Of a stretch of 64,000 bases of DNA, positions 48,801 through 58,500 are shown piece after piece. The notes below the pieces were generated by a model, which was given only the letters and a program-made list of their open reading frames with translations, ran no database searches and was not told the origin of the DNA. Origin of the DNA: Mytilus trossulus (Eukaryota; Mollusca; Bivalvia; Mytilida; Mytilidae); assembly GCF_036588685.1 (NCBI RefSeq), contig NC_086380.1, forward strand, positions 31,824,474-31,888,473, read 5' to 3'. Position 1 is the stretch's first letter. Each line of letters starts with the position of its first letter. A program made the translations under genes and the position numbers.

Positions 48801-51800
48801 ACACTGAACATAGAAAATGATAGTGCGGATGGGGCATCCGTGTACTGGGGACACATTCTTGTTTCTCTTTTGAAGTAGATATCTATAATTTGGTACATGG
48901 GTGCATCATGTCGAGGACATGTGTTGCTAACTAGAGTCAGTAACGAATCACAGTAACCTTTGACCTCGAAGTCAAATACATTCAAAAATTTGTCTAGGCT
49001 ATAGGCTTTTGGTATTTTGTATGTGAGTATATATCACCTAATTTAAAAAAATTAGTGACCTTGACCTTTGACTTTAAGGTCAAATAATTAAATGAAGTCT
49101 ATTTATGTCCCCAACATCTTCAAGTGCAACACAAAAGGGATATATGCATTTTCTTCCACCAAACAAATAGTGAGATGAGGTGAATTGTCTGTCGTGTCTT
49201 TCACTTATCATTCTCAAGATTGCCATTTAAAGATTATCACAAATATTATTCTTCTAATAGGTTCTATTTTTGTTTAATTCAGCTGAATACAATGCATATC
49301 TTAAATATGTTTACATGGTTGATATGTTGGTGTTTAATAAACTGGTATACAATTACAGGTTGCGTGATGGGTTACAGACACTTGATGTATTAACGTACAT
49401 TCAAGAGCATTATAAAGCATTTAAGGATTTGTTTGTCTGTCAAGGAAATGAAAAATTGACCGCTGAAATGATGGAGGTGGTGTTTATGGATATCAAAATG
49501 TCAGTTCCAGGCAGCAACAGAAGACGGGACGAGGAGAACATTGTTGGATATTGGAGAGATTTTTTAATTGACTTGCAAGGTACTTGTAAAATATATGCCT
49601 CACATCTTCTTTTTATTATATAAACATAAAATTTGATTCAACACCACCACTTCTGGAAGCACATATTCTGATCTGGAATTTTAATTTTTCTATATGAAGG
49701 CTTAATTTAAAACATAAGAATGCTCTTGATCTTTAATACATGTATATTTTAATTCTTAACCAAAATTAGAGTTTCCTGCATTGCAATATTGTAAGGGACA
49801 GTCATTAGAAAGAAACTTATGAAACCAAGCATTATCAGAAACAGAAGAAAGTAAATATTGTTTGTTTGGATATATAGGGTAAAACTACCCAAAAGGACTG
49901 AATAGCATTCTTATATTTTCTATACATGTATGCCCTTTTACAAGACTTATGGTATAACGTTTACCGTCCGTCTTCAACATTTCCGACATTATCTCAAATA
50001 CGCTTTAACCACTATGCATAAAACTGTATTGAATTGTTATATCTTTTGATTTGAGCTCCCTTTTGTTTTTTTACAAATTTCAAATTTACGTTTTCCAAGT
50101 ATTGGGAGTTTTACTAAAGGGGTGATTTTCCAGTTTTTGGACAAGAACTTGAAAAAAAAATCACCAACTTACTAGAAACTGTTTAATTCTATTCACATGT
50201 GCTCCCTTTTGATTTTTATACGACTGCAAAAAATTTGCGTTCGTATATTGCTATCACGTCTTCGTCGTCGTTGTCGTCGTCCGTAGACAGATTGGTTTCC
50301 GGACAATAACTTCAGTTTAAGTGAATGGATCTCTGTGAAACTTAACCAAAAGGTTCAATACCACAAAAGGAAGGTTGGGATTGTTTTTGGGGGTAATGAT
50401 CCCAACCGTTCAGGAATTATGGGCCAAAAACAAGCATTTTTCTAGTTTCCGGACAATAACTTGTGAATAAATTTTTGATTGCTCTGAAATTGTACCACAA
50501 GGTTCAATACCACAAGTAGAAGGTTGGGATTGATTTTGGGGGTATTTGCCAAAACCGTTTAGGAATGAAGGGCCAAAAAGGGGCCCAAATCAAGTATTTT
50601 TCTAGTTTTCAGACTAACTTGTGTTAAAGTTTATGGATATCTCTGAAATTGTACCACATTTTACAAAAATAAAATTTCTTAACATTTTTTTTTTGTGGGG
50701 GGGGGGGGGGGGGGTAAAAAAAAAATATTTGGGGGGGGGGGGATTTTTTTTTCTTCAAGATTAACGAAATTACCCTTTTTTTGGAAAAAAAATTTGGGGG
50801 GGGGGGTGGGCAATTTTTTTTTTTTAATTTTAGGATTTCTCACAATTTATTTTGCTTTTTTTTTGTCTATAGTCTAAACACAGGTATTGCACAACAGCAG
50901 TGTATTGCGCAACAGCAAATTGTATTGCGCAACAGCATGAAATCTTCAATTGAAAATAAATTCAAATCATTTAACCAATTTTAAGTTCTTTGACTACATT
51001 TATTCTGTGACAGAAAACTATTATGTGTCAAATATTTAATTAAAATCCAAATTCAGCCTCTATCTCACAATGCATGTTAATATACCGAAGGCAACCAAGT
51101 TGCGAAGGAAATGATGTTTTTGACTTGTCCACAGTCAATCCCAACTTTTTTTCAAAAATTTGCAGATAAAAGTATACCATTCTTTCTGCTCTGCTGATTT
51201 GACTGAAATTATGTGCCTTCAACTTTGAAACTTCACCAATTTCACAGTCCATTGAACATGGAAAATGATAATGCGAGTAGGGCATCCCTGTACTTAGGAC
51301 ACATTCTTGTCATTGTTTTTATCTTTAAAAAAATTAGGGACCAGTGATATAATAAACCATGTAAAGACAGACTTTGTTTTTTTAAAGCAATTGCCAGGCA
51401 AGTTGCTTTATTCTTATGGGACATAGCCATTTTGACCTACATTACATAGTATAATCCCGTATAATCAAGCCTATCAAGATCAAGATCAAGCCAAATTTTA
51501 AACAGATTTTTCATTAAATATTCTGACAAAATCCTACTTGTCTTCTTCTTACATACATAAAGACAAACATAGACAAACAACCGTTGTTTTGTGAAGTTAC
51601 AAAATATTTTCATGAAGATGCATTTTAACATTTAAGTTGCCATTTGTTTTCTCTAATTATTTTGAAAGTCCGCATGGAAAAAGTGCGTTTTTTACCCCTG
51701 ATATTTCGTTCTCATTATGTTTCATATAAATTTTAAATCATTTTTGTTGTTGAGTTAATATTGATTATTTCAATGAATTATTCCTTATACGATTTTATTT

Positions 51801-53974
51801 TGATTGTTTCGTGTTTTTATTTGCATGTAGTAAATTTTCTCTTTTTCATTCATAAAACTATGGTTCATTCATAAAATTGTTTTAAATTATTACGCACGTT
51901 ATAGTAAAGAAACCGATGGTTATTCACTGTTAAAGAAGCACAATGTTCCCGTTTTGATTACATTGACACTGAATTTACTAACCTAATTGTTCAATTTCAT
52001 CTTAGGGGTCGTTAAAATAGCCCCAAAACACGATTTGTTCAAATCAACTCCCACGAAAATATAAATAGATTAACACGGTCTCACTAATTAGAGACAAGAA
52101 GCGTCAACAAGCGACTAGGAAGGGCAAATAAGCAACAATGAAATGAAATTGGCGACAAGAAAATGGAAATAAGTTACAAGATTGCAAACATATTTTCAAC
52201 TCGATTGACCCTTGATTTGATTTCTTGTTGCTTATTTTCCCCTTTGGTATCGCTAATTTAATTTCCTTGTCGCCCTTTTTTTAATTTCAAAAATCGCCTT
52301 TTTAGTCGCTTGTTGACGCTTTTTGTTTCTAATTAGTGAGACCGCTTTCATCATAGATCTGTGAATCACCGATTTGCCGAGATTTTGAAATGAATCCTCT
52401 GTTTGCACGTCGGAAATATATCAAACCCTGATTTTGGTGGACGAATTTCAAGTTGCAGGATGTCCCTTGCGTCTCATTTGATTGGAATTCGTGGTGAAAT
52501 TACGACTTTTGAGGAAAAACGATTTCGTCAATTATGAGGGTCTTGATGGGGGGGGGGGGGTCTGTTATTCTGTAAACATTTAATTTTTACCCTTTTTTTC
52601 TCTAATCTTCAAAAAATTAGTCTATTCTTCAAAAGTGATTTTTTTACGCATTATTCTCTAATTTTTTCCCCAGTTTTCTTTGATAGAAGTATCGGAAACC
52701 AGTTCACATTGACTGAATCCTATAGTCTGTTATCACGAAACCAAAAAAAGTTTACAGAGTTTGTTTTCACTTTTATATTTTTACAAATTTCTTTAAATTT
52801 TAAGAAGGGAAAATTCTGTAAACACTTAACTTTTAGCGTTTTCTTTTATTAATTATTCAATATTCATTATATTTTTAGACCACACATTTCTCTAATCTTC
52901 ATTTTTTTGCCCGTTATTCTCTAATCTTCATTTTTTAAGGGCATTATTCTATAATCATTTAACCCCATCCAAACCCTCAATTATGCCTTTGCAAAACTTA
53001 GCCGACAACGGAATGTGAAATGTAGTTGACACAGACAGTTGGAGCTTAATGTGTTTTTTTTCTATGCATAAAAGAACATTGCAATTTCTTCACGAGAAAG
53101 GAGAAGTTGCGATCGGGGCACGTTCAAAACTCTGTCACAGTAACTTTGACGCACGGTCCGAAGTCGTACGTGGACGTAAACAATTAGCTAAACATAGGCG
53201 GATCCAGGGAGGGACCCTGGGGGTCCGGCCCCCCTTTCGTGGGAAACATTTGGTTGATTATATAGGGAATCACTGAAGCATGACTGGAGCTCCCCCCTTT
53301 ATGAAAAATTCTGGATCCGCCACTGCTAAAACAAGGAAACTGTCAATAAGATGTTTAAAAAAATGTTAACTACTACTAGTATACAGCAATTGCTTTTACA
53401 GCCTTTAAGGCTTTGATTTCATATTGGGACCTCATTGAGATGTGAAGCATAAAAAATATTGTTCATGTAGTAATATGAAAGTTTATTGAGTGAGGTTGTT
53501 TAGCTTTTATAGCCAACTAAAGTTCAACTTTGTTACATAACATTTAATGAATCAGTTATCCTCTTTGATTTTTGTATAATTATGACTATATGGACATTCC
53601 CTGTGATCAATCTACTACCAGCTTGGCTGTTGGTTTTGGTCGATCAATTACTTACCTGGTTTGTATAAACATGAGTAAACCTCAACTGAAGTCAACATTT
53701 TGTATAAAGTTTTAATATTTGTCTTATTTCAGAAGATGAGGATGGTGAAATTACCTTAGGTGATGTTTTATCATTTGCAACTGGAGCAGACTGTGTACCT
53801 CCATTAGGATTTGATCCATCACCATCTATTACTTTTCTTCATGACTCAGGATTGTTTCCAAAAGCAAACACATGCTCAATGGAGTTGAAGCTTCCAGTTT
53901 CAGAAGATTTTAATACATTCAAAAAAAACATGACTTTTGGAATTGCAAACTCACCAGGCTTTGGACTGGCATAA
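33899..53974 (+). CDS. HECT E3 ubiquitin ligase with TDP-43-like N-domain
   Basis: Twelve exons join in frame with consensus splice sites to ~758 residues. Residues 1-82 (MSGHIKVSHSE, QFPSAVGLRYH, PDGGWGTRRYIV) resemble the N-terminal oligomerisation fold of TDP-43 in order and spacing. Residues ~125-243 (YKVVFIGNIKLPGI, IGLKALIGQGKLYVLVE) match a domain I know from fish and invertebrate HECT proteins. An acidic, Ser-rich linker (244-386) follows. The HECT domain (~390-758) has VKFTDDVGIAEGAVDEGGP, KREFLRMLMKKI and FEGPENRRILAYSTS. The catalytic cysteine is about residue 726 in FPKANTCSMELKLP, and the protein ends GIANSPGFGLA. HECT ligases accept ubiquitin on this cysteine and pass it to a substrate; the substrate here is unknown. 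A splice acceptor 7 bp before the ATG implies a leader exon. The closest annotated relatives would be G2E3-like proteins. It is convergent with the integrase gene. Confidence 0.88.
35590..36060 (+). pseudogene. LINE 3' fragment in HECT intron 2
   Basis: A plus frame from about 35663 reads TCKTLDENHFLLHCQINNAL and then LSDTEKLVVLLNP before stopping near 35878. The C-x2-C-type DENHFLLHC pattern is that of the cysteine-rich C-terminal end of invertebrate LINE reverse transcriptases. Untranslated tail follows. The rest of the LINE is missing, as is usual for 5'-truncated copies. Confidence 0.6.
36174..36390. mobile_element. MITE with G-run/C-run ends, 6-bp target duplication
   Basis: It begins GAGGGGGG (a ~24-G run) with GCAAGAGGGGG and ends CCCCTTGCCCCCCCTC. 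It is flanked by ATCAAA at 36168-36173 and 36391-36396. The interior repeats ATAACAGATAACA several times. It has the same architecture and interior motif as 52536-52978. Confidence 0.8.
36700..37480. other. HECT intron 3, left part: no recognised feature
   Basis: AT-rich sequence with no coding content that I can support. Frame 37222-37404 is unsupported. Confidence 0.35.
37505..37957. mobile_element. Small element with ATGTCGCCTG inverted ends
   Basis: ATGTCGCCTG at 37505-37514 is complemented by CAGGCGACAT at 37948-37957. Inside, two related units carry TTTCATTGCAGTTTTCTT and ACTACATGCAG about 190 bp apart. No clear target duplication. The frames at 37465-37668 and 37685-37918 are incidental. 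Confidence 0.55.
38370..38720 (-). repeat. Dispersed repeat, GTGAGC family relative
   Basis: CATGTGAGCTATTGTTGTCA, TGAGCGTCCGTCCTTGTCAT, then AAATCTTCTCCCACTCTG and ACTGCCATGGCTAAAAATAG run in the reverse sense of a repeat I know from mussel introns. It is a distant relative of the composite repeats. Confidence 0.5.
38721..39300. other. HECT intron 3: low-complexity, no gene
   Basis: It includes a short palindromic tandem (ATGTACATGATGTGTACATG at 38849) and diverged doubled phrases such as AAATTGCAAATTGTTCAG at 38775 and 38968. Confidence 0.45.
39690..39805. repeat. Short dispersed repeat in HECT intron 4
   Basis: CTTGCACGTAAAAGACACCC, GAGCAGGGTAATGCCGCTAC and CAGCACTAGCACCTGCAAGT form a block recognised from memory as a mussel interspersed repeat. 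Confidence 0.45.
41057..41764. mobile_element. MITE, CAGTCAGGG ends, 5-bp TTGAC duplication
   Basis: CAGTCAGGG at 41057 is complemented by CCCTGACTG at 41764. TTGAC flanks both ends (41052-41056, 41765-41769). The subterminal regions hold many copies of the palindromic motif AAATCACTGAAATAAGTGAT, starting AAACAAGTGATTTCA at both ends. There is no transposase. The frame at 41538-41801 crosses the element edge and is not a gene. Confidence 0.8.
42896..44110 (+). repeat. Long dispersed repeat in HECT intron 7
   Basis: Units built on TTTTGGTCCCAACAGTTTAG and AAACACAAGGTTTATGACCA, then on GGGTCCAAAATTAAACTT and GATATGCTGAATCTAA, repeat with drift. It ends with TTCAGAGCTGTATCAAGC and GGTTCGAACTGTGCAGTCG. 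A second copy lies at 54121-54995, and shorter relatives at 50270-50660 and (inverted) 61730-61880. Confidence 0.8.
44650..45500. repeat. HECT intron 8: dispersed repeat around 45100-45400
   Basis: TGCCTCATTTATGGGCATTA, CTGTCTGTCCGGCTTCAGGT, GTTTTTGATGAAGTTGAGGA and GTATTAGGGACACATTCTTG recur at 48608-48865 and partly at 51225-51312. The rest of the intron shows nothing recognisable. Confidence 0.65.
45812..46389 (-). repeat. Truncated composite repeat, inverted, HECT intron 9
   Basis: Read on the minus strand it begins AAACTAGAGGCTCTAATGAG and GTGTCGCTCACCTTGG, and runs through one ~500-bp unit to AAAACTGCATTCTACC. The GAC-rich end and terminal hairpin are missing. Confidence 0.75.
46995..47140 (+). 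repeat. Repeat tail (TCATTGGCACTCAT family)
   Basis: TTGACCTCTAACGGTTTACT and ATTGTTATTTGGATGAAGAG followed by TCATTGGCACTCATACATCA match the tails at 1 and 27240. It starts 25 bp after the exon-10 donor. Confidence 0.65.
47208..48192. mobile_element. ~1-kb element with TGCGGC-rich inverted ends
   Basis: CCCTTATGGAAAT at the left and ATTTCATAAGGG at the right are inverted. Both subterminal regions are dense in TGCGGC/GCCGCA motifs, in strong contrast to the AT-rich centre. Near the left end a ~107-bp unit is doubled (TTTCGTATGCAAATTAGTTT at 47315 and 47421). No target duplication was identified. Confidence 0.6.
48600..48870. repeat. Dispersed repeat, second copy of 45120 family
   Basis: TATGCCCCATGTTTTCTGGT, CCGTTTGTCCCACTTCAGGT and GTACTGGGGACACATTCTTG correspond to 45119-45374. 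The 95-codon minus frame crossing it is not a gene. Confidence 0.65.
49640..50260. other. HECT intron 11, left part: no recognised feature
   Basis: AT-rich. A GTC/GTCGTC stretch (CGTCTTCGTCGTCGTTGTCG) at 50260-50285 introduces the repeat that follows. Confidence 0.4.
50270..50665 (+). repeat. Relative of the 42896 repeat
   Basis: AAGGAAGGTTGGGATTGTTT, GGTTCAATACCACAAG and CCGGACAATAACTT occur about three times at ~110-bp spacing. Inverted relatives lie at 61730-61880. Confidence 0.65.
50690..50840. repeat. Cluster of G, A and T homopolymer runs
   Basis: Runs of up to ~18 G alternate with A and T runs three times (50697, 50731, 50796). Frames through it (Gly/Phe/Lys runs) are artefacts. The run lengths may be unreliable. 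Confidence 0.85.
51000..52070. other. HECT intron 11, middle: repeat scraps, no gene
   Basis: 51225-51312 (TTCACAGTCCATTGAACATG, TTAGGACACATTCTTG) is a fragment of the 45120 family. The remainder is AT-rich. Minus frames at 51040-51285, 51242-51430 and 51437-51631 are unsupported. Confidence 0.45.
52076..52344. mobile_element. 269-bp MITE with CGGTCTCACTAATTAG ends
   Basis: CGGTCTCACTAATTAGAGAC at 52076 is complemented at 52325-52344. The arms match for ~45 bp, including AAGCGTCAACAAGCGACTA. The interior repeats GCGACAAG/CTTGTCGC-type words. No transposase, and no unambiguous target duplication. Confidence 0.75.
52536..52978. mobile_element. MITE, GAGGG/CCCTC ends, AATTAT duplication
   Basis: GAGGGTCTTGATGGGG with a G run (52536) is complemented by CCCCATCCAAACCCTC (52978). 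AATTAT flanks it at 52530-52535 and 52979-52984. The interior repeats TTATTCTCTAATCTTC and CTGTTATTCTGTAAACA, related to the complement of the interior of 36174-36390. Confidence 0.8.
53192..53330. mobile_element. GGCGGATCCAG foldback element
   Basis: AGGCGGATCCAGGGAGGG at 53197 and TTCTGGATCCGCC at 53312-53324 form inverted ends around ~110 bp rich in G/C runs. GCTAAA lies on each side (53186, 53327) and may be the target duplication, with some end divergence. Plus frame 53049-53276 is incidental. Confidence 0.65.
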
Positions 53975-54120
53975 ACCATTCATGGGAGTCTTTAATTTTA
54001 ATACTCTTCCATACTTCATCTTCATTTTTTGTCTTGCCTGGTACAAAGGTTGTTACAAATACAAATTTGAATATTTCTGTATAAATATATTGATTATATA
54101 AATTCTTATACAAATGGTAT

Positions 54121-54995
54121 CATGTTGTCGTTGTCCATAGACATTTGGTTTTCACACAATAACTTAAGTATAAGTAAATAAAAGTCTATGAAATTTAAAC
54201 ACATGTTTTTTTTACCACAAAAGGAAGGTTGGGATTGATATTTGGAGTTTGGTCCTAACAGTTTAGGAGGAAGAGGCCAAAAGGGTAAAATGTTAACTCT
54301 TTTTTTTTTTTTTTTATTGATTTCATCAAAAATTGAATTATTTGGGTTCTTTGATACATGTGTATGTCTATTCTAATCGTGTATTTGGATTCTTAATTTT
54401 TGGTCCTGTTTTCAAATTGGTCTACATTAAGATCCAAAGGGTCCAAAATTAAACTTAGTTGATTTTAACAAAAAAATAATTCTTGGGGTTGTTTGATATG
54501 CTGAATCTGAAAATGTATGAATTTTTATTATGGGCCCAGTTTTCAAGTTGGTCCAAATAGGGGTTCAAATTAAACTTTTGTTTGATTTCAACCAAAATTG
54601 AATATAAGGGGTTCGTTCTTTGACATGCTCAATCTAACCATGTATTTAGATTTTTGATATTTGGTCCCCATTATCAAATTGGTCCACATTATGGTCTAAA
54701 GGGTCCAAAATTGGAACTTTATTTGATTTCATCAAAAATTGAGTTCTTGTGGTTCTTTGATACGCTGAATCTAACCATGTATTTAAATTTTGGAAAATGG
54801 ACCATAAAAAGTGAATGTCCAATTTAAAACTTTTCAGCTTTTAGACCCCATTCATTCTGTGTCAGAAACCTATGCAGTGTCAACTTTTTAATCACAATCC
54901 AAATTCAGAGCTGTATGAAACTCGAATGTTGTGTCCATATTTGCTCCCCATTTTCAGGGTTCCACTTCTGCGGTCGTGTCAAGCTGTGCCCTGCC
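54121..54995 (+). repeat. Second copy of the 42896 repeat
   Basis: From TTTTCACACAATAACTTAAG through GGGTCCAAAATTAAACTTAG to TCAAGCTGTGCCCTGCC it follows 43150-44110 in order and orientation. It begins 147 bp after the HECT stop codon. Confidence 0.8.
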
Positions 54996-54999
54996 AAAC

Positions 55000-55365
55000 A
55001 TTTTATTATGTTATAGTTTTGAACAAGTTCCAAAAAGAAACTTGGGTGCTTTATATGTTAAATTGTTGTTTGACTCAAACTGCACAGACATCTGAGTTTG
55101 ATTATTTTGTAAAACATGTATAACAGTTAGGGAAACTGATGAGTTGTTGAAAATAAAATATTTAGATCTAATGTTATCATAATACTATGAACTTTTGTTT
55201 TGCAATTTATGGAGAACATAACTGTCAGGTTTATTTTCATTAAAATGTTTTATTAAAGTATGTGTTATGTGTATATATAGGTCCAAGTGCAAAAACCCAC
55301 ATTCTTACATGTATGTTTTTGGAAATTTATAATAAATTTTGAAGATTTTCATAAACACTTTTTAG
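55000..55365. other. No gene seen
   Basis: AT-rich spacer. Frame 54872-55123 is incidental. Confidence 0.4.
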
Positions 55366-55960
55366 CTCACCTAAGTAAAAGTCCAATTGCCATCAAGTTA
55401 TGACCATCATTTGTCATAAAGTTTTCACATTTTCATTCTCTGAAACCTCTTGACAGATTTTAAGTAAAAATCGCATGAATGGTCAGTGCAAGGTCCTTAA
55501 CAAATGACCCTACTTTGTTCTAGTCCAATGAAAAACATGTCCGCTAGAGCAAATCTTAGATTCTGTTTGGCCAATTTTCAAAGATTGTCTCTGAAACTAC
55601 TAGACAAAATGGTTTGAAACTTTACATAAATCCTTATTTTGTTCTGGTCTGACGAAAAATGGCCACAGCCAGGGTTCAAAGTTTACATAGAAACCCTACG
55701 GGAAATCATATTTTTCCAATTTCTCAAGTACAAAGTAGCTGATATATGAACAAATTAAACCATACATATATTTGAATATTATAAAGCTCTTAAGATAGAC
55801 CAAAAAAGGATTGCCAAAAGGGCTACACATGCAGGGTCATTGTGAGCCTCCAATTTTCAAAAATCTTGAAACTTAAGAGTCATGATCTATGACATGTCCT
55901 GAACAAATGGTCTTCGTTTTTCTCTGGTACGGAAGTACTGTAAAGGTGAAAATGTACAAC
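55366..55960. repeat. TTTAGCTCACC-type dispersed repeat
   Basis: TTTAGCTCACCTAAGTAAAA followed by TCAAGTTATGACCATCATTT and TCTGAAACYWCTWGACA-type phrases repeated at ~120-bp steps. Recognised as mussel repeat DNA; no gene. Confidence 0.5.
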
Positions 55961-55978
55961 TGGCAAGTGTCATCTGTC

Positions 55979-56125
55979 CTTTTTTTTTTTTTTTTTTTTT
56001 TGGTGTTTTTACGCCTTTTTTAAGCACCCCTTTTGGACTATTTCGTGGCGGTCAGTTTTTATTGGTGGAGGAAGCCGGAGTGCCTGGAGAAAACCACCGA
56101 CCTTCGATAGGAAAACTGACAATCT
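55979..56125. repeat. T-run plus GGAGGAAGCCGGAGTGCC repeat
   Basis: After ~22 T come GTGTTTTTACGCC, GGTGGAGGAAGCCGGAGTGC and CTGGAGAAAACCACCGACCT. This G/C-richer core is strikingly conserved among copies I recall from mollusc genomes and may be a SINE core domain. That assignment is uncertain. Confidence 0.5.
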
Positions 56126-56129
56126 GATC

Positions 56130-56625
56130 TTGACCTTATTTTCATGGTTCAGTTGTTATTTTTTTGTTGTCTTTTTTCTTTTACTATATGGAATGATTGT
56201 AAGGTGTCATCTGACTTTTACCTCATTTTCATGGCTCAGAGATAAAAAAAATTATTATTTTTTAGTTTTAGTCTTTTTGTAATATTTAATTGTATATGCA
56301 ATAGGTCAACTATATTTGATGCATAGAAATATTTTATGATCTATGTGTCGGTCTCACAGGTTTTATTTGACCTTTACCTCATTTTCACTGTTCATTGCAA
56401 GGTGTTTTGGTGTAAAACTATAAGCAATAGGTCAAATATGTCTGTTGTATGGAAGTATAGTAGGCTGTAATTGTCTGCCAAGTATCGTTCATGTGACCTT
56501 GACCTCATTTTCATCGTTCATTGTTTAGTTTCCATAGTTCAGTCTGTTTCTTTGAAGCTATTTATAAGCAATAGGTCAACTTACTATATTTAGTGTATAG
56601 AATGATTGTAACATGTACACGACAT
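56130..56625. repeat. Degenerate tandem units, CCTCATTTTCATGG
   Basis: Four units, spaced irregularly by about 85-160 bp, carry GACCTYATTTTCATGGTTCA, and GCAATAGGTCAACTATATTT recurs with drift. A further single unit is at 58140-58195. No gene. Confidence 0.65.
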
Positions 56626-56628
56626 AAC

Positions 56629-57999
56629 AAGAGGCTCTCAAGAGCCTGAATCGCTCACCTTAAATTATTTGCTTAAATCTTTCATCAATGATTATTTTGG
56701 CTTTTCAATTTATATAAATATTCTTGAATCTGGTCATATCTTCTTCAAAAGCAAAAAAATGCATTTTACCCCTATGTTCTATTTTAGCCATACAGGCTTT
56801 CTTGATGACAAGGAAATAAAATATAAAATTTATACTTGATACTCTGAAACTCATTCAGCCTAAGTTTGGTGAAATTGATTCAGCAGTTTCAAAGGAGAAG
56901 ATTTTTTAAAGTAAGCTAACAAGTAAAACAAATTAAGTAAAATGTCTTTAAAGGGCAATAAGTCCTTTAAAGGTCAATTGACAATTTTGGTCATATTGAC
57001 TTATTTGTAGATCTTACTTTGCTTAACAGTTTTGCTGTTTACAGTTTCTCTTTATCTATAATAATATTCAAGATAATGAGCAAAAACTGCAAAATTTCCT
57101 TAAAATTACCTATTAAGTGGCATCAACCCAACAATAGGTTGTTTGATTCCTCTGAACATTTCAGGGCTGATAGATCTTGACCTAATGAACAAATTCACCC
57201 AATGTCAGATTTGCTCTTTATGCTTTAGTTTTTGAGATATAAGCCAAAAACTGCATTTTACCCTATGTTCTATTTTTAGCCATGACGGCCATCTTTTTTG
57301 AGGAAACAGAAAATAAAACACAAACTTTATTCTAGACACCCTAATGATCATTTACCTTAAGTTTGGTTGAAATTGGTTCAGTAGTTTCAGAGGAGAAGAT
57401 TTTTTAAAGTTAGCAAATATGATGAACAAATTGTGTAAAATTTTCTTTAAAGGACAATAACTCCTTAAGGGGTCAATTGACAATTTTGGTCAAATTGACT
57501 TATTTGTAGATCTTACTTTGCTGAACATTTTTACTGTTTACAGTTTCTCTTTATCTATAATAATATTCAAGATAATGACCAAAAACTGCAAAATTTCCTT
57601 AAAATTACCAATTAAGTGGCAGCAACCCAACAATGGGTTTTTTGATTCCTCTGAAAATTTCAGGGCTGATAAATCTTGACCTGATGAACAATTTTACCCC
57701 ATGTCAGATTTGCTCTAAATGCTTTAGTTTTTGAGATATAAGCCAAAAACTGCATTTTACCCCTATGTTCTATTTTTAGCCATAGCGGCCATGTTTTTTG
57801 AAGAAATGGAAAATAAAACACAAATTTTATTCTAGATACCCTAAGGATCGGTTGGAATTGGTTCAGTAGTTTCAGAGAAGAAGATCTTTGAAATAGTTTA
57901 CGACGACGACGGACAACGGACAACGGACGACGACAGACAACGACGACGGACGCCAAGTAATGGCAAAAGCTCACATTTCCTTTCAGGAAAGGTGAGCTA
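56629..57999 (+). repeat. Composite repeat with two ~500-bp units
   Basis: The left end is GAGGCTCTCAAGAGCCTGAA TCGCTCACC. The landmark GTGGCATCAACCCAACAA/GTGGCAGCAACCCAACAA is at 57117 and 57616. A GAC-rich stretch follows at 57899-57955 and the right hairpin is TTTCCTTTCAGGAAAGGTGA. It is a divergent member of the 15954 family. The minus frame 57660-58061 is an artefact. Confidence 0.75.
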
Positions 58000-58115
58000 A
58001 AAATGAGAATGGAAATGGGGAATGTGTCAAAGAGACAACAACCCGACCATAGAAAAAACAACAGCAGGTCACCAACAGGTCTTCAATGTAGAGAGAAATT
58101 CCCACAGCCGGAGAC
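58000..58115. repeat. Retroelement-tail family fragment
   Basis: GGAATGTGTCAAAGAGACAA, CAGCAGGTCACCAACAGGTC and AGAGAAATTCCCACAGCCGG match the family at 4790. It directly abuts the right end of the composite repeat, as in the nested copy at 15879-18565. Confidence 0.6.
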
Positions 58116-58483
58116 ATCCTTCATCTGTATTTCTTGATTGGTTTATATGACCTCATTTTCTTGGATCATGTGTGATAGTTATAGTTAAGCTTTATATTTA
58201 GGACTTTCAACATAATATCAGTGAAAAGTAAAGCAGGTGAGACGTTTCAGTGTGTACTCTCTTGTTGTACATTTTATGTTTTGTATTTATCTTTTTATTT
58301 CACATTTTGTAAAGGTTTGTTGTCTCATACAATGTATTCAAATGTACATGTATGTTATACATTTAAAGTAATTTTGACTTCACAAATATAATTTAACATG
58401 AATAACATCATCTTAACATGGGCAAGTACAGGGTCAGTGTACAATAATCTACATGTACCAGTGAAAATAAAAAAAAACAGAGT

Positions 58484-58489
58484 TTTATT
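58484..58489 (-). terminator. Polyadenylation signal of the integrase gene
   Basis: Minus-strand AATAAA lies 12 bases beyond the stop codon at 58503-58501, ahead of an AT-rich stretch. Confidence 0.5.
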
Positions 58490-58500
58490 TTTATCTAATT

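Larger units (their letters stand above)
33893..53974 (+). other. Exon map of the HECT gene
   Basis: Exons are 33893-34145, 34774-35255, 36593-36691, 39346-39408, 40018-40098, 40878-40981, 42771-42854, 44156-44460, 45596-45771, 46797-46969, 49359-49579 and 53733-53974. From the acceptor at 33893 they total 760 codons plus a stop, and every junction keeps phase (1,0,0,0,0,2,2,1,0,2,1). Exons 4 and 5 are both phase 0-0, use the same GTTAGTATTT donor and encode similar peptides (PQADTN..NTGSSA, PQTDIT..DTGTPT), pointing to exon duplication. The largest introns (36.7-39.3 kb and 49.6-53.7 kb) consist mostly of mobile-element debris. Confidence 0.85.

Noticed and set aside
50695..50984. Gly/Phe/Lys-rich frames
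   Set aside because: Translation of homopolymer runs.
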